Position numbers and translations under genes: made by a program. Below, one piece after another: positions 27,889 to 38,010 of a DNA stretch of 64,000 nt. The stretch covers positions 248,001 to 312,000 of the forward strand of contig NZ_LGIS01000007.1 of NCBI RefSeq assembly GCF_001187905.1, given 5' to 3'. The notes beneath the pieces are model-generated. The model ran no database searches and was not told the origin of the DNA. It was given only the letters and a program-made list of their open reading frames with translations. This DNA is from Pantoea sp. RIT-PI-b. GTDB taxonomy: Bacteria; Pseudomonadota; Gammaproteobacteria; Enterobacterales; Enterobacteriaceae. How positions within the stretch are numbered: position 1 is the stretch's first letter; each line of letters starts with the position of its first letter.

Positions 27889-28443
27889 TTACAGCAAATA
27901 CCAGAGACCTGGGAACAGGTCCATGCCGAGGAAATTCAGCGCGTACAGCACCAGAATGACAATCATGGCAGAGAAATCGATGCCGCCCATCGCGGGCAGA
28001 ATACGGCGAATCGGTGACATCAGCGGTTCAGTCAGCTGCAACAACACCTGATCCATCGGACCGCGGCCCTGGCTGATCCAGCTCATCAGTGAGCGGATGA
28101 TGATTACCCAGAACACCAGATAACCGGCGGACTTCACCAGCGACAGCAGGCCAACCAGCAGATTGGTCGGATCAATCGAGAATACGCCGACCTGAATCAG
28201 CAGCAGTATCGGATATTTCAGCGTGGTGAGCACAAACGCCAGCAGCAGCGAAGCGGTATCAATTGGGCCAATCGCGGGGATGATACGGCGCAGCGGCTTG
28301 ATAATCGGCTGAGTGATCTTCACGACAAACTGCGCCAGCGGGTTGTAGAAGTCACAGCGCGACCACTGCATCCAGATGCGCAGCAGCAGCACCATCACGT
28401 ACAAATCGATCAGCGTTTTGACTAAAAACGTCAGTGTTAACAT
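27889..28443 (-). CDS. yggT: YggT family membrane protein
   Basis: A 184-residue inner-membrane protein with two YggT repeats, each with MDIL-type helices and the RRIIPAIGPIDTASLLLA / RRILPAMGGIDFSAMIVIL motifs. About four to six transmembrane helices. The start is placed at MLTLTFLVKTL, aligned with E. coli MNTLTFLL, with GAGG 6 nt upstream; the frame is open to a TTG at 28455. Function is not established, though homologues are linked to osmotic tolerance and cell division. Confidence 0.92.
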   Translation of the reverse strand: MLTLTFLVKTLIDLYVMVLLLRIWMQWSRCDFYNPLAQFVVKITQPIIKPLRRIIPAIGPIDTASLLLAFVLTTLKYPILLLIQVGVFSIDPTNLLVGLLSLVKSAGYLVFWVIIIRSLMSWISQGRGPMDQVLLQLTEPLMSPIRRILPAMGGIDFSAMIVILVLYALNFLGMDLFPGLWYLL

Positions 28444-28455
28444 GAGGTTCCTCAA

Positions 28456-29163
28456 TTATTGTTGTGTAGGTCGCGCATAATCCCGCGCGCCGAAAACGGC
28501 GGTGCCAATCCGCACCATGGTGCTGCCCGCGGCGATTGCCGCGTCCATATCGTCACTCATTCCCAGAGAAAGCGTATCGACGTCAGGATAATCCTGCTGT
28601 AAGGCATGAAACGCGCTGGCCATCTGCTGGCAGACCGCCAGTTGCCGATCGTATTCTGATTCCGGCGCTGGAATGGCCATCAGCCCACGCAGGCGCAAAT
28701 GTGGCAGCGCGGCGATGTATTGCGCCAGCTCGGGCAGCGCCTCCAGCATGATGCCAGATTTGCTGTTTTCGTCACTGATATTTACCTGAATTAACACGTT
28801 GAGCGGCGGCAACGACGCCGGGCGCTGATCGTTCAGGCGCTGCGCGATGCGCTGCCGGTCAACGGTGTGACACCAGGCAAAATTTTCCGCCACCAGACGG
28901 CTCTTATTGGATTGTAGCGGACCGATAAAGTGCCATTGCAAATCAGGATGTGCGGCCAGCTCAGCCACTTTTTCAACCCCTTCCTGCACGTAATTTTCAC
29001 CGAACGCCTGCTGTCCAGCGGCAATGGCTTCTGCGACCGCGCTCGCAGGTTTGGTTTTGCTCACTGCAAGCAGCGTAATTTCTTCTGGCGCGCGCCCGCA
29101 ACGTGCGGCGGCAGCGGCGATGCGCTCACGCACTTGCTGTAAGTTGTGCTCAATGGAAGTCAT
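28456..29163 (-). CDS. yggS: PLP homeostasis protein YggS (PLPBP)
   Basis: A 235-residue fold-type III PLP-binding protein without known catalytic activity. It maintains vitamin B6 and amino-acid balance. LLAVSKTKPASAVAEAI carries the PLP lysine, and WHFIGPLQSNK, VNISDENSKSG and the C-terminal LSLGMSDDMDAAIAAGSTMVRIGTAVFG are conserved. It is divergent from yggR with a 16-nt gap and heads a minus-strand operon. Confidence 0.96.
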   Translation of the reverse strand: MTSIEHNLQQVRERIAAAAARCGRAPEEITLLAVSKTKPASAVAEAIAAGQQAFGENYVQEGVEKVAELAAHPDLQWHFIGPLQSNKSRLVAENFAWCHTVDRQRIAQRLNDQRPASLPPLNVLIQVNISDENSKSGIMLEALPELAQYIAALPHLRLRGLMAIPAPESEYDRQLAVCQQMASAFHALQQDYPDVDTLSLGMSDDMDAAIAAGSTMVRIGTAVFGARDYARPTQQ

Positions 29164-29179
29164 AGTCAGGAGAAGTTAA

Positions 29180-30172
29180 ATGGAGTTGGATGAAATTGTG
29201 GCCCTTAGTGTAAAGCATAACGCCGCCGATCTGCACCTTTGCAGCGGACATTTGCCGCACTGGCGCCGACAAGGCGTGCTGGAGCCGATTCCGCAGCAAA
29301 GCGCGCTGGAGGGCGGCTGGCTGGAAAGCTTTATGCAGCAGTGGCTCACTGCGTCACAGCAGGCCGAGCTGGAGGAAAATGGCCATGTCGATTTTGCCAT
29401 TACGCTGACCAGCGGCGTGCGACTGCGTGCCAACCTGTTTATGCAGCGGCACGGTTTATCGTTGGCGCTGCGGCTGATTGCCAGCAGCACGCCTAATCTT
29501 AGCAGCCTGCATTTGCCCGAAGTGGTGAGCCAGCTATTACAGCTGGAAGAGGGGCTGATTTTGATCACCGGCGCCACCGGCAGCGGCAAATCCACCACGC
29601 TGGCGGCAATGGTGGATAGCCTTAATCGTCAGCAGGCGCGGCACATCCTGACGCTGGAAGATCCAATCGAGTTTGTTCATCACAGTCAGCGATCGTTGAT
29701 TCAGCAGCGCGAAGTGGGCGCGCACTGCGCCTCGTTTCAACATGGGCTAAAAGCCGCGCTGCGCGAAGATCCCGATGTGATTCTGCTTGGTGAACTGCGT
29801 GATAGCGAAACCATCCGGCTGGCGCTTACCGCAGCAGAAACCGGGCATTTGGTGCTGGCGACGCTGCATACGCGCGGCGCAACCCAGGCGGTGGATCGGC
29901 TGGTGGATGTCTTTCCCGCCGAGGAGAAGAACCTGGTGCGCACCCAATTAGCGGGCAGCTTAAAAGCGGTGCTGGCGCAGCGCTTAGTGCCGGCAAAAGC
30001 GGGCGGACGCGTAGGGTTATTTGAAGTATTGGTAGCGACGCCAGCGGTGGCAAACCTGATTCGTGAAGGGAAAATGCACCAGTTGCCAGGCGTGTTACAA
30101 ACCGGCGCGCAGGCCGGGATGCAAACCTTTGCCCAGAGCGAGCAGGCGCGTCAGCAGGCGGGGATGATTTGA
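29180..30172 (+). CDS. yggR: PilT-like twitching ATPase homologue YggR
   Basis: A 330-residue GspE/PilT-family ATPase. Walker A is LITGATGSGKST, then ILTLEDPIEFVH, the Asp box REDPDVILLGELRDSETI and the His box LATLHTRGATQAVDRLVDVFP. In pilus systems PilT retracts pili; no pilus genes are nearby, and E. coli YggR is also an orphan. It starts 16 nt from the divergent yggS. The C-terminus matches PilT, so the gene is complete. Confidence 0.9.
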   Translation: MELDEIVALSVKHNAADLHLCSGHLPHWRRQGVLEPIPQQSALEGGWLESFMQQWLTASQQAELEENGHVDFAITLTSGVRLRANLFMQRHGLSLALRLIASSTPNLSSLHLPEVVSQLLQLEEGLILITGATGSGKSTTLAAMVDSLNRQQARHILTLEDPIEFVHHSQRSLIQQREVGAHCASFQHGLKAALREDPDVILLGELRDSETIRLALTAAETGHLVLATLHTRGATQAVDRLVDVFPAEEKNLVRTQLAGSLKAVLAQRLVPAKAGGRVGLFEVLVATPAVANLIREGKMHQLPGVLQTGAQAGMQTFAQSEQARQQAGMI

Positions 30173-30191
30173 TGTGGGATTGAGTACAAAT

Positions 30192-30275
30192 CGTAGCGGC
30201 GCAATTTATTGCGCAATGCATGGATGGGCATGGTGCCGTCATTTATACGCGCGATAAATCGCGCCGCTACGGTAT
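30192..30275. repeat. GTAGCGGCGC long palindrome, second copy
   Basis: GTAGCGGCGCAATTTATTGC opens and GCGATAAATCGCGCCGCTAC closes the element, with a 35-bp spacer. It resembles the copy at 17780-17837, and sits between convergent yggR and ruvX. Confidence 0.85.
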
Positions 30276-30308
30276 GTGATAGATCTGGATGAGATAACTG
30301 GTAAGGGT

Positions 30309-30725
30309 TTAATGCGTCTCGAACCAATCTTCGAGGATAATCACTGCCGATTGCGAATCGACCTGGCCCTTCTGCAGCGCACGAAAACCACCGCGTTCAA
30401 ACAGGTCGGCACGCGCTTCAACGGTGCTCAGGCGTTCGTCCTGCAGCTCAACGCGCACGCCAAAACGACCGTGCAAGCGATTGGCAAACTTACGCGCGCG
30501 CGCCGTCAGCTCTTGTTCGGTGCCATCCATATTCAGCGGCAAACCGACCACTACATAATCGGGCTGCCACTCTTTCAGCAGTTTTTCGATCAGGTTCCAG
30601 TCTGGCGTGCCATCTTGCGCTTTTAAGGCCGTCAGCGCACGAGCGGTACCCGTGAGCTGCTGTCCAATGGCGACGCCGATGCTTTTGGTGCCAAAATCGA
30701 AGCCCAATAAGGTTTCATTGGCCAT
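30309..30725 (-). CDS. yqgF: Putative pre-16S rRNA nuclease YqgF
   Basis: A 138-residue RNase H-fold protein (also called RuvX). [16 protein letters not shown] provides the first catalytic Asp, [12 protein letters not shown] and DERLSTVEA the others. It processes the 5' end of 16S rRNA in E. coli. Its start overlaps the yqgE stop by one base. Confidence 0.95.
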   Translation of the reverse strand: MANETLLGFDFGTKSIGVAIGQQLTGTARALTALKAQDGTPDWNLIEKLLKEWQPDYVVVGLPLNMDGTEQELTARARKFANRLHGRFGVRVELQDERLSTVEARADLFERGGFRALQKGQVDSQSAVIILEDWFETH

Positions 30726-31288
30726 CAGGCGTGCCCTGCATCGGTGGCGATATTGTGTATATCCACGCCTAAGCCGCGTGCCGCTTCGCGCCAGCGCTCT
30801 GCGATAGGCGTCTGGAACAAAATATTGGTATTAGCCGGTGAGGTAAGCCAGGCATTTTCCAGCAGCTCGTCTTCAAGCTGACCCTTCTCCCAGGCACAAT
30901 AACCCAGCGCCACCAGCACATTGTCTGGCTGCGAGGCAGTACCTATCGCTTCCAGCACATCACGCGAGGTGGTGATCACCGTGGTGTCAGAAATACGAAT
31001 GCTCGAGGAGTAAATGCGCTGCGCCGAGTGCAGAATAAAACCACGATCCTCCGCCAGCGGACCACCGGCAAACACTGGCTTATCCAGTTTGATGGCTGGA
31101 TCGCGTTCGGATGCGCTAATTTTAAGCTTTTTAAGAATGCCTTCAACCGTCAGGTTTTCCATCGGTTTATTCACGATCAAACCCATGGCGCCATCTTCAT
31201 TATGCTCGCAGATATACACCACGGAGCGTTTGAATAGCGGGTCCTGCAGCGACGGCATCGCAATTAAAAAATGATGCTGTAAATTCAT
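30725..31288 (-). CDS. yqgE: YqgE/AlgH family protein
   Basis: A 187-residue protein of the UPF0301 family. It starts [30 protein letters not shown], identical in pattern to E. coli YqgE (187 residues); a GTG two codons upstream is less likely. [23 protein letters not shown] is the second family block. Precise function is unknown. Coupled to yqgF. Confidence 0.94.
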   Translation of the reverse strand: MNLQHHFLIAMPSLQDPLFKRSVVYICEHNEDGAMGLIVNKPMENLTVEGILKKLKISASERDPAIKLDKPVFAGGPLAEDRGFILHSAQRIYSSSIRISDTTVITTSRDVLEAIGTASQPDNVLVALGYCAWEKGQLEDELLENAWLTSPANTNILFQTPIAERWREAARGLGVDIHNIATDAGHA

Positions 31289-31299
31289 TATCACTCGTA

Positions 31300-31337
31300 T
31301 ATCAAAAATAACCGGCGCAGCCGCGACAGCGCCGGTT
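31300..31337 (-). terminator. Terminator after gshB
   Basis: AACCGGCGC pairs exactly with GCGCCGGTT (31310-31318 and 31329-31337). In the minus direction ATTTTTGAT follows the stem. It separates gshB from yqgE. Confidence 0.8.
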
Positions 31338-31370
31338 TTGGGTGTTCACGGAGCTTGCACTCCGACGGCA

Positions 31371-32315
31371 TCAGCCCAGGCGTTTCTCAATGGCATCCAT
31401 CAGCATGCCGGTGATTGATATCGGGAACGCGGCCTCGATTTCACGTACGCAGGTTGGGCTGGTCACGTTAACTTCAGTCAGTTTATCACCGATGATATCC
31501 AGACCGACAAAAATCAGCCCCTTGGCTTTGAGTGTTGGACCGACGCGACGCGCAATTTCCCAATCGCTGTCGCTCAGCGGACGCGCTTCGCCACGGCCAC
31601 CAGCGGCCAGGTTACCGCGCGTTTCACCGCCTTGCGGAATACGCGCCAGGCAGTAAGGCACCGGTTCGCCATCCACCACCAGTACGCGTTTATCACCCTC
31701 TTTAATCGCCGGCAGGTAGTTCTGCGCCATGCAGAAGTTCTGGCCGTGATTGGTCAGGGTTTCAGTGATCACGCCGAAGTTCGGGTCATCTTGCTTCACG
31801 CGGAAGATGGACGCGCCGCCCATGCCATCAAGCGGCTTCAGAATCACATCACCATGTTCCTGCCAGAAGGCGCGCAGCTGCTCTTTGTTGCGCGTAACCA
31901 GCGTATCGGGCGTCAGGTCGGCAAACCAGGCGGTATACAGCTTTTCGTTGCAGTCGCGCAGGCTTTGCGGTTTGTTGACGATCAGCGTGCCTTGCTCTTC
32001 AGCGCGCTCCAGCAGGTAGGTGGCGTAGATAAACTCGGTGTCGAACGGCGGATCTTTACGCATCAGCACCACGTTGAGATCGGCCAGCGGGATAAGCTGC
32101 TCGCTGCCAAACGTGTACCAGTTGTCGTAGTTCTGCTCAACGCTCAGCAGACGGGTGCGCGCATAGCTCACGCCGCCGCGCAGAGAGAGATCGCTCATCT
32201 CCATGTAATGAATTTCGTAACCACGGCGCTGTGCTTCCAGCAACATGGCGAAGCTGGTGTCTTTTTTAATGTTGATGGACGAAATGGGGTCCATAACGAT
32301 GCCAAGCTTGATCAT
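31371..32315 (-). CDS. gshB: Glutathione synthetase
   Basis: A 314-residue ATP-grasp enzyme that joins gamma-glutamylcysteine with glycine. It starts MIKLGIVMDPISSINIKKDTS, with DVILKPLDGMGGASIFRV and RVLVVDGEPVPYCLARIPQGGETRGNLAAGG in the ATP-grasp core and DIIGDKLTEVNVTSPTCVREIE at the C-terminus. Length equals E. coli GshB (316). It follows rsmE in the same direction. Confidence 0.97.
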   Translation of the reverse strand: MIKLGIVMDPISSINIKKDTSFAMLLEAQRRGYEIHYMEMSDLSLRGGVSYARTRLLSVEQNYDNWYTFGSEQLIPLADLNVVLMRKDPPFDTEFIYATYLLERAEEQGTLIVNKPQSLRDCNEKLYTAWFADLTPDTLVTRNKEQLRAFWQEHGDVILKPLDGMGGASIFRVKQDDPNFGVITETLTNHGQNFCMAQNYLPAIKEGDKRVLVVDGEPVPYCLARIPQGGETRGNLAAGGRGEARPLSDSDWEIARRVGPTLKAKGLIFVGLDIIGDKLTEVNVTSPTCVREIEAAFPISITGMLMDAIEKRLG

Positions 32316-32353
32316 TATTCTCTCCTCAAGGGGTATTCAACCAAAAGTATCGC

Positions 32354-33085
32354 TTAACCGAGGTCGCCAAACCTCACCTGAAGTGCCGTAATGGCGGTGA
32401 GCGCGGTAGTTTCGGTGCGTAACACGCGTGGTCCGAGCAAAATATCGGTGAAACCCTGCTGCGCCGTCATGGCAATTTCTTCGGCGGATAAGCCGCCTTC
32501 CGGTCCAATCAGCAAACGTACGCGCTCCACCGGCTGCGGCAGCGTGTTAATGCTGTGACTGGCGCGCGGATGCAGATTGAGTTTTAAACCCTCATCGGCT
32601 TCCGCACACCAGGCTTGTAATGTCATCGGCTCGCGAATTTCCGGCACGCGATTGCGGCCGCACTGTTCACAGGCGGCAATTGCGATTTTCTGCCATTGCT
32701 GAATCTTTTTCGCCAGTCGCTCGGCATCCAGCTTTACGCCGCAACGCTCAGAAAACAAGGGCGTAATCACATTCACGCCAAGTTCGATCGATTTCTGGAT
32801 AGTGAATTCCATTTTTTCGCCGCGCGACATCACCTGACCAAGATGCAGATGCAGCGGCGATTCACGGTCATCAGCCTGACTGGCAAGGACCCTTACTTTT
32901 ACACGCTTTTTATCAGCCTGGGTGATTTCAGCGTTAAAAGTCAGATTACTGCCATCAAACAGCTCAATTTGCTGACCAGCGGTCATGCGCAGCACGCGCC
33001 CGACATGGTTAGCGGCGTCCTCATCAAGGAAGACTTCACTGTTTACTTCAAGAGATTCGGGGTGATAAATGCGAGGTATACGCAT
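32354..33085 (-). CDS. rsmE: 16S rRNA (uracil1498-N3)-methyltransferase
   Basis: A 243-residue SPOUT-class methyltransferase. It starts [12 protein letters not shown], the PUA-like head; the knot region has [42 protein letters not shown]. Length equals E. coli RsmE. It has a short hairpin in its 5' leader. Confidence 0.96.
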   Translation of the reverse strand: MRIPRIYHPESLEVNSEVFLDEDAANHVGRVLRMTAGQQIELFDGSNLTFNAEITQADKKRVKVRVLASQADDRESPLHLHLGQVMSRGEKMEFTIQKSIELGVNVITPLFSERCGVKLDAERLAKKIQQWQKIAIAACEQCGRNRVPEIREPMTLQAWCAEADEGLKLNLHPRASHSINTLPQPVERVRLLIGPEGGLSAEEIAMTAQQGFTDILLGPRVLRTETTALTAITALQVRFGDLG

Positions 33086-33105
33086 GCGGTTCCTGCCAGC
33101 GTTAT

Positions 33106-33125
33106 GCCGTGTCCGCTGACACGGC
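33106..33125. other. Perfect 8-bp hairpin in the endA/rsmE gap
   Basis: GCCGTGTC-CGCT-GACACGGC forms a perfect stem. There is no T tract on either side in the minus direction, so it is more likely an mRNA-protecting or processing hairpin than a terminator. Confidence 0.5.
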
Positions 33126-33158
33126 GCAATCGAAAAAAGCTAGTGTAGGGTAGCGCTT

Positions 33159-33866
33159 TTAGCGCTGGCAAGCCTGCTGTACATAAGCGTTATGATTTCC
33201 CTGCACTTTAGCGATGCGGTTGTCGCGCTCGCACTCCCACTTCGTCACCGGATATTGCTTATCCCAGGCGGTAAACAACTGGGTTTGCTGGCGTGACAGG
33301 CGCAGCTGATATTGATCGCGCATATAGAAGTAGGTGCGTGCTATCGCACCGCGTGCGCGTTCGGGCGGCTGCGCCAGCTTCTGCTTAAAATCAACCTTCA
33401 TGCTGCACTGGCCATACTGTTGATCGCCACCGTTCCACTGGCTGTACTGGAAGTTATTGCGATCGCCGTTCACTTCGCCAATCGCCGGCTGCAGGTTATG
33501 CAAATCGCTTTCGATGCGGCGATAATCCGCGTCTTTGCTGCAGTTTTTGCGTCCGCCGTTTTGCCAGCACTGACGCTGATGACCGAATTCCCACGCTGGC
33601 ATCACATGTTCCCACTCAATGCGTTCAGCGCGATTGGCATTCTTACGCACGCTGTAGCCGCAGCTGGATAAATCCGGCACGCCTTTTTTGCCGTGCCAGC
33701 TGATTTTGCAGCCGCAGTAAAAGTCCGCAGGCGCATCGGCGTTGATCTGCGCCGCATAGGCTTTGGCCTGATTAAAATTGTTTTGATGATAGTGAGTGAA
33801 ACTGAGGCTATAAGCACTAAGTGGGGCAACTAATAAGGTAAGAAACAGCAGCGTTTTGCGAGACAT
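33159..33866 (-). CDS. endA: Periplasmic endonuclease I
   Basis: A 235-residue secreted nuclease with signal peptide (about residues 1-20). [28 protein letters not shown] contains the metal-binding His of the active site, and [19 protein letters not shown] follows. Eight Cys are expected to form disulfides. It cleaves double-stranded DNA in the periplasm and is inhibited by RNA in E. coli. Confidence 0.96.
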   Translation of the reverse strand: MSRKTLLFLTLLVAPLSAYSLSFTHYHQNNFNQAKAYAAQINADAPADFYCGCKISWHGKKGVPDLSSCGYSVRKNANRAERIEWEHVMPAWEFGHQRQCWQNGGRKNCSKDADYRRIESDLHNLQPAIGEVNGDRNNFQYSQWNGGDQQYGQCSMKVDFKQKLAQPPERARGAIARTYFYMRDQYQLRLSRQQTQLFTAWDKQYPVTKWECERDNRIAKVQGNHNAYVQQACQR

Positions 33867-33954
33867 ATTCCAAAAATTAACCTGGTCCTGAAAAAGGGCG
33901 GCAGGGTAACAGAATGATGACGCATGGGATATGAGATTAGACTATGTTGCTGAG

Positions 33955-34467
33955 CTATGTTGCTGAAAACTCACCGGGCTGCAGCAGAGATTTGCAGTGT
34001 ACGCAACGATACTCGCTTTCGCCGCGCAGCACGCGGTTATGGCGACGCACAGTCAGCTGGTGCTGCTGACAGCGGCAGCGATAGGGGAACGTATTGCTGC
34101 GCACTGAGTCGATTTCAAACTGGTGGGTGCGACGCGCCGGCACGCCGAGCACGCTCTCCATCATCCATTTCCACTCTTTGCCGTGCGGCGGCACGCGGCC
34201 AAAGGTTTTCCACACCAGCAGATGCGCCAGTTCGTGCGGCACCACTTCATCAACAAACGCCTGCTGATTTTCCAACAGCAGCACCGGATTGATTCGGATT
34301 TCCCACTTTTCCAGCCATGCGGTGCCCGCCGCCGTGCCGCGCTGCTGGTAGATCAGCGAGGGCTCATCAAAGCGGCGCTCCAGCTTCTCGTTGGCCAGCT
34401 GTAAAAAATGGCGCAGCGAGCGCATAACGGCTTGTTGTAAGGCGATGGGAAGGCGCGGTGTTTTCAT
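33955..34467 (-). CDS. sprT: SprT family zinc protein
   Basis: A 170-residue protein with the zinc metalloprotease motif [13 protein letters not shown] (HExxH) and a C-terminal CxxC...CxxC zinc ribbon (YRCRCQQHQ and [10 protein letters not shown]). The start is placed at [16 protein letters not shown] in line with E. coli SprT (165 residues); the frame remains open upstream but overlaps the galP terminator. The cellular role in bacteria is not settled. Confidence 0.94.
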   Translation of the reverse strand: MKTPRLPIALQQAVMRSLRHFLQLANEKLERRFDEPSLIYQQRGTAAGTAWLEKWEIRINPVLLLENQQAFVDEVVPHELAHLLVWKTFGRVPPHGKEWKWMMESVLGVPARRTHQFEIDSVRSNTFPYRCRCQQHQLTVRRHNRVLRGESEYRCVHCKSLLQPGEFSAT

Positions 34468-34503
34468 GTGGGGCAGGATAAAAGGTTGCGACAGTTGAAT
34501 CAA

Positions 34504-34533
34504 ACAAAAAAGGGCCGCCAGCAGGCAGCCCTT
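34504..34533 (-). terminator. Terminator of galP
   Basis: In the minus direction AAGGGCTGCC...GGCGGCCCTT forms the stem and TTTTTTGTTTG follows. It lies 18 nt after the galP stop, upstream of sprT. Confidence 0.8.
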
Positions 34534-34550
34534 GAATTCGCTTATCGGGA

Positions 34551-35945
34551 TTATTTCTGACCGATATCGCGCAGTTTTTTGCCTGACATCAGATTGCGTT
34601 CGATGTGTTCCAGCGAGACGTTTTTGGTCTCTGGAATCAGCGTCAGCGTCAGCAGAATGAAGAACACGTTCAGACCGGCGTACACCCAGAAGGTTGGCGC
34701 GTTGCCCAGCGTATTCAGCATGGTCAGGAAGGTGGCGCCGACAATCATGTTGGCAATCCAGTTGGTCGCGGTGGAAACCGTGATACCAAAATCGCGGCCT
34801 TTTAGCGGCTGGATTTCTGAACATAGCACCCAAATCAGCGGACCGGCAGACATCGCAAAACCAATGATAAACATCAGCAGCATCGCGACCGCGAAGTACT
34901 GCGCTTCTGGCGAGTGGATGCCGATGTGCAACATTGTACCCAGCACGCCCATACCAACGGCCATCACCAGGAAGCCCAGCAGCAGCGTTGGTTTACGGCC
35001 CCAGCGATCCACCAGACCAATAGCGATAAAGGTAGCCAGCACGTTCACCAGACCCACAATCACCGTGCCCCACATTTGCTGCGTGGTGTTGGCAAAGCCA
35101 GCGATTTCGAAGATTTTCGGCGCGTAGTACATGATGACGTTCATACCGGTGAACTGCTGCATCACCTGCAACAGCACGCCGAGGAACACCGCGCGGCGGA
35201 AATTACTATTGCTCTGGAACAGCTGCCAGCCAGACTGTTTGATCTTCAGGCTTTCACGAATCTCATCCAGTTCACGTTTTGCTTGTTCGCTGGTATCACG
35301 AAGACGCGATAACACGCGTTCCGCACTGCGGAAATCCCCCTTCGCGGCCAGCCAGCGTGGGCTATTCGGCAGGAAGAACACGCCAATCAGCAGCAACACG
35401 GCAGGAATGGTGATGATGCCCAGCATCCAGCGCCATGCGCCGGCGTCGGCGAAGGCGGTATCAGAGAGATAAGCGGCCAGAATACCGATGGTGATCATCA
35501 GCTGGTAGAGCGAAATCATACTGCCGCGAATCTTCTCTGGCGCGATTTCAGAGAGATAGAGCGGAGCGGTATAAGACGCGACACCTACGGCCAGGCCCAG
35601 CACCACCCGTGCAGCGATCAGCATGTCCGGGCTGGTTGCACCCGCAGACCACAGCGAACCAATGACGAACAGAATGGCACCGGCCATCAGGCTTTTTTTA
35701 CGGCCCAGACGCGATGACATCCAGCCGCTACCTACAGCACCCACCGCCGCACCAAACATCATCGAGCTGACGATCCATTCCTGCTGATGTGCGGTGACGT
35801 TAAAATCTTTTGCGATGAAAGGCAGAGCACCGGCGATAACACCGATATCCAATCCAAACAGCAAGCCGGCCAGGGCCGCTAAAAAGCAGACAAACAAGGT
35901 CATGACCTTATTTGATGTTCTGCTTTTGTGATTATTACCAGGCAT
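34551..35945 (-). CDS. galP: Galactose:H+ symporter
   Basis: A 464-residue sugar porter of the major facilitator superfamily with 12 transmembrane helices. Signatures are [17 protein letters not shown] (helix 1), [61 protein letters not shown] and [12 protein letters not shown]. It takes up galactose and glucose with protons. The upstream region has a CRP site and GalR-type operators, matching the known control in E. coli. Confidence 0.96.
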   Translation of the reverse strand: MPGNNHKSRTSNKVMTLFVCFLAALAGLLFGLDIGVIAGALPFIAKDFNVTAHQQEWIVSSMMFGAAVGAVGSGWMSSRLGRKKSLMAGAILFVIGSLWSAGATSPDMLIAARVVLGLAVGVASYTAPLYLSEIAPEKIRGSMISLYQLMITIGILAAYLSDTAFADAGAWRWMLGIITIPAVLLLIGVFFLPNSPRWLAAKGDFRSAERVLSRLRDTSEQAKRELDEIRESLKIKQSGWQLFQSNSNFRRAVFLGVLLQVMQQFTGMNVIMYYAPKIFEIAGFANTTQQMWGTVIVGLVNVLATFIAIGLVDRWGRKPTLLLGFLVMAVGMGVLGTMLHIGIHSPEAQYFAVAMLLMFIIGFAMSAGPLIWVLCSEIQPLKGRDFGITVSTATNWIANMIVGATFLTMLNTLGNAPTFWVYAGLNVFFILLTLTLIPETKNVSLEHIERNLMSGKKLRDIGQK

Positions 35946-36009
35946 GATGCCTCCAAAGTTTATCCATCGTTGTTGTTATCAATGTTATGAAACCTGTCGG
36001 CGGAAAAAA

Positions 36010-36023
36010 GTGAGAGCGATCAC
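36010..36023. promoter_or_regulatory. CRP-cAMP site upstream of galP
   Basis: GTGAGAGCGATCAC has both perfect CRP half-sites (GTGA-N6-TCAC), 65 bp from the galP start. Catabolite control of galP is known in E. coli. Confidence 0.75.
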
Positions 36024-36027
36024 ATCA

Positions 36028-36043
36028 GTGTAATCGGTTACAC
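36028..36043. promoter_or_regulatory. GalR/GalS operator upstream of galP, proximal
   Basis: GTGTAATCGGTTACAC is nearly palindromic and fits the GTGTAANCGNTTACAC operator type of GalR. It lies directly beyond the CRP site. Confidence 0.75.
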
Positions 36044-36230
36044 ACGCTGAAACCCTGCAATCCAGCATTTTCCGCCCGAAATAGTTACGTAACCAGTAAG
36101 GTATAGCACCCTTTAAGTTTCTGACATTGCACTAAATACCGGCTATCAGACGACGCTGAAAATAACGCATTTTCACAGTAATAACTACGCTGAAAAATCT
36201 CTAAATTGCCGATTGTTAAAGGATTTCAAA

Positions 36231-36246
36231 ATGTAATCGTTATCAC
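36231..36246. promoter_or_regulatory. Second GalR-like operator
   Basis: ATGTAATCGTTATCAC matches the proximal operator at 12 of 16 positions, 203 bp away. Two operators would allow a repression loop, as in the gal operon. Confidence 0.45.
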
Positions 36247-36313
36247 TATGTTGTAAACACAGCGTAAGAAGTGTAGACGGCATAGAAAAATGCGCCTGAC
36301 GATTAAAAGGCAT

Positions 36314-36337
36314 AAAAAAAGCCCGCCTAAGCGAGCT
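36314..36337 (-). terminator. Terminator of metK
   Basis: In the minus direction AGCTCGC-TTAG-GCGGGCT forms the stem (one G-U pair), followed by seven Ts. Confidence 0.8.
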
Positions 36338-36366
36338 CATTTTCAGTCATACATCTTGCAGCGTTT

Positions 36367-36398
36367 CCCTCTCCTGTGGGAGAGGGCCAAGGTGAGGG
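36367..36398. repeat. Half BIME-like element downstream of metK
   Basis: CCCTCTCCTGTGGGAGAGGG forms a perfect-looking hairpin and is followed by GGTGAGGG. This is one arm of the family at 1891. Confidence 0.8.
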
Positions 36399-36420
36399 CA
36401 TCAGCCCGCAGAGGACGCGA

Positions 36421-37575
36421 TTACTTCAAGCCCGCCGCTTCACGCAGTTGAGCCGCTTTATCGGTCTGCTCCCACGGGAAGTGCTCACGGCCAAAGTGAC
36501 CGTATGCTGCGGTCTCTTTATAGATCGGTTTCAGCAGATCCATCATCTGAATCAGGCCATATGGACGCAGGTCGAAGAACTCGCGTACCAGCAGCGTCAG
36601 CTGCTCGGTGGAGACTTTCTCAGTGCCGAAGGTTTCAACCATGATGGAGGTTGGCTCAGCCACGCCAATCGCGTAGGAAACCTGAATTTCGCAACGGTCA
36701 GCGAGGCCAGCTGCAACGATGTTCTTCGCCACATAACGTGCAGCGTAAGCGGCAGAACGGTCAACTTTTGACGGGTCTTTGCCCGAGAATGCGCCGCCAC
36801 CGTGACGCGCCATGCCGCCGTAGGTATCCACGATGATTTTACGACCGGTCAGACCGCAGTCACCCATTGGGCCACCGATAACAAAACGGCCGGTTGGATT
36901 GATGTGATATTTGGTGCTGGCGTTGATCCACTCCGTCGGCAGAACCGGCTTGATGATCTCTTCCATCACGGCTTCGCGCAGATCGGCGGTGGTCACCTCT
37001 TCAGCATGCTGCGTTGACAGCACAACCGCATCGATACCGACAATTTTGCCGTCATCATACTGGAAGGTGATCTGGCTTTTCGCATCCGGACGCAGCCATG
37101 GCAGTGAACCGCTTTTACGCACTTCAGCCTGACGCTGCACCAAACGGTGCGCATAGGTTACCGGCGCTGGCATCAGCACATCGGTTTCGTTGCTGGCATA
37201 ACCGAACATCAGGCCCTGGTCACCGGCGCCTTGCTCCAGCGGATCGGTACGGTCAACGCCCTGGTTGATGTCTGGCGATTGCTTACCAATCGCGCTCAGT
37301 ACCGCGCAAGAGTTCGCATCAAAGCCCATATCGGAATGGACATAACCGATTTCACGTACGGTATTACGGGTGATCTCTTCAATATCAACCCATGCGCTGG
37401 TGGTGATTTCACCGCCAACCAGCACCATACCGGTCTTAACGTACGTTTCGCAGGCCACGCGTGCTTTAGGATCCTGTTCCAGGATGGCATCCAGCACGGC
37501 ATCGGAAATTTGGTCAGCGATTTTATCAGGATGTCCTTCTGATACGGACTCAGATGTAAAAAGGTGTTTAGCCAT
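36421..37575 (-). CDS. metK: S-adenosylmethionine synthetase
   Basis: A 384-residue enzyme making SAM from methionine and ATP. It starts [24 protein letters not shown], then [12 protein letters not shown], the P-loop-like [25 protein letters not shown] and the C-terminal [12 protein letters not shown]. Length equals the E. coli protein. An inverted repeat upstream may bind MetJ. It is divergent from the speA region and essential in most bacteria. Confidence 0.98.
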   Translation of the reverse strand: MAKHLFTSESVSEGHPDKIADQISDAVLDAILEQDPKARVACETYVKTGMVLVGGEITTSAWVDIEEITRNTVREIGYVHSDMGFDANSCAVLSAIGKQSPDINQGVDRTDPLEQGAGDQGLMFGYASNETDVLMPAPVTYAHRLVQRQAEVRKSGSLPWLRPDAKSQITFQYDDGKIVGIDAVVLSTQHAEEVTTADLREAVMEEIIKPVLPTEWINASTKYHINPTGRFVIGGPMGDCGLTGRKIIVDTYGGMARHGGGAFSGKDPSKVDRSAAYAARYVAKNIVAAGLADRCEIQVSYAIGVAEPTSIMVETFGTEKVSTEQLTLLVREFFDLRPYGLIQMMDLLKPIYKETAAYGHFGREHFPWEQTDKAAQLREAAGLK

Positions 37576-38010
37576 TCTGTTCTTTACCTTAACAATGGTT
37601 TGAATACGACTGCATAGCGTTAATGATGAAATCGACTTAACGCCCCTTCAGGCAAAGCCACGAGCAGTAAGAAGTTTTAATGCGCCAGACAGACACCGCC
37701 TGGATGTTAATCAGTTTAGATGGAAAACCATCTGGACGGCTATTCTAGGTTACTCAGTGAGCACTTTTCCAGTGCTTTTTCCGTTCCCGCATTTTCCGCA
37801 ACATCGCAAGTGGAATAATTTCCTGACACCGCACGCAGTTACCTGACAAAGATTTTGCAATTTAACCCGTGTGGCTGTATAAAACGCCGCTGCTGTTTCA
37901 GCGTAAAGGATGACGTCACTGTGCGTCGCGCCGTCAGATGTCATTTATTCTGACTTTCACCCAAGCCGTTTCTCGCAGGCTGTTAGCCGGCGATGGAGGT
38001 GATTAAAGTA
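37576..38010. other. metK/speA divergent region, metK side
   Basis: A 435-bp region with no convincing gene before the small frame at 38011. A minus-strand frame (37750-37944) lacks a ribosome binding site. It holds the metK promoter and the inverted repeat below. Confidence 0.5.
37718..37741 (-). promoter_or_regulatory. Possible MetJ operator upstream of metK
   Basis: Read on the minus strand: AGCCGTCC followed by AGATGG-TTTT-CCATCT. The first octamer matches the met box AGACGTCT at six of eight positions; the following ones are weaker. E. coli metK is under MetJ control, which makes this plausible but unproven. Confidence 0.4.

Larger units (their letters stand above)
35946..36420. other. 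galP/metK intergenic region
   Basis: A 475-bp gap with the galP promoter and its CRP and GalR sites on the left, the metK terminator at 36314-36337, and a short BIME-like half element (36367-36398) next to the metK stop. No gene seen. Confidence 0.7.

Noticed and set aside
37750-37944. 64-residue minus-strand frame upstream of metK
   Set aside because: No start signal, no family resemblance, overlaps the divergent promoter region.
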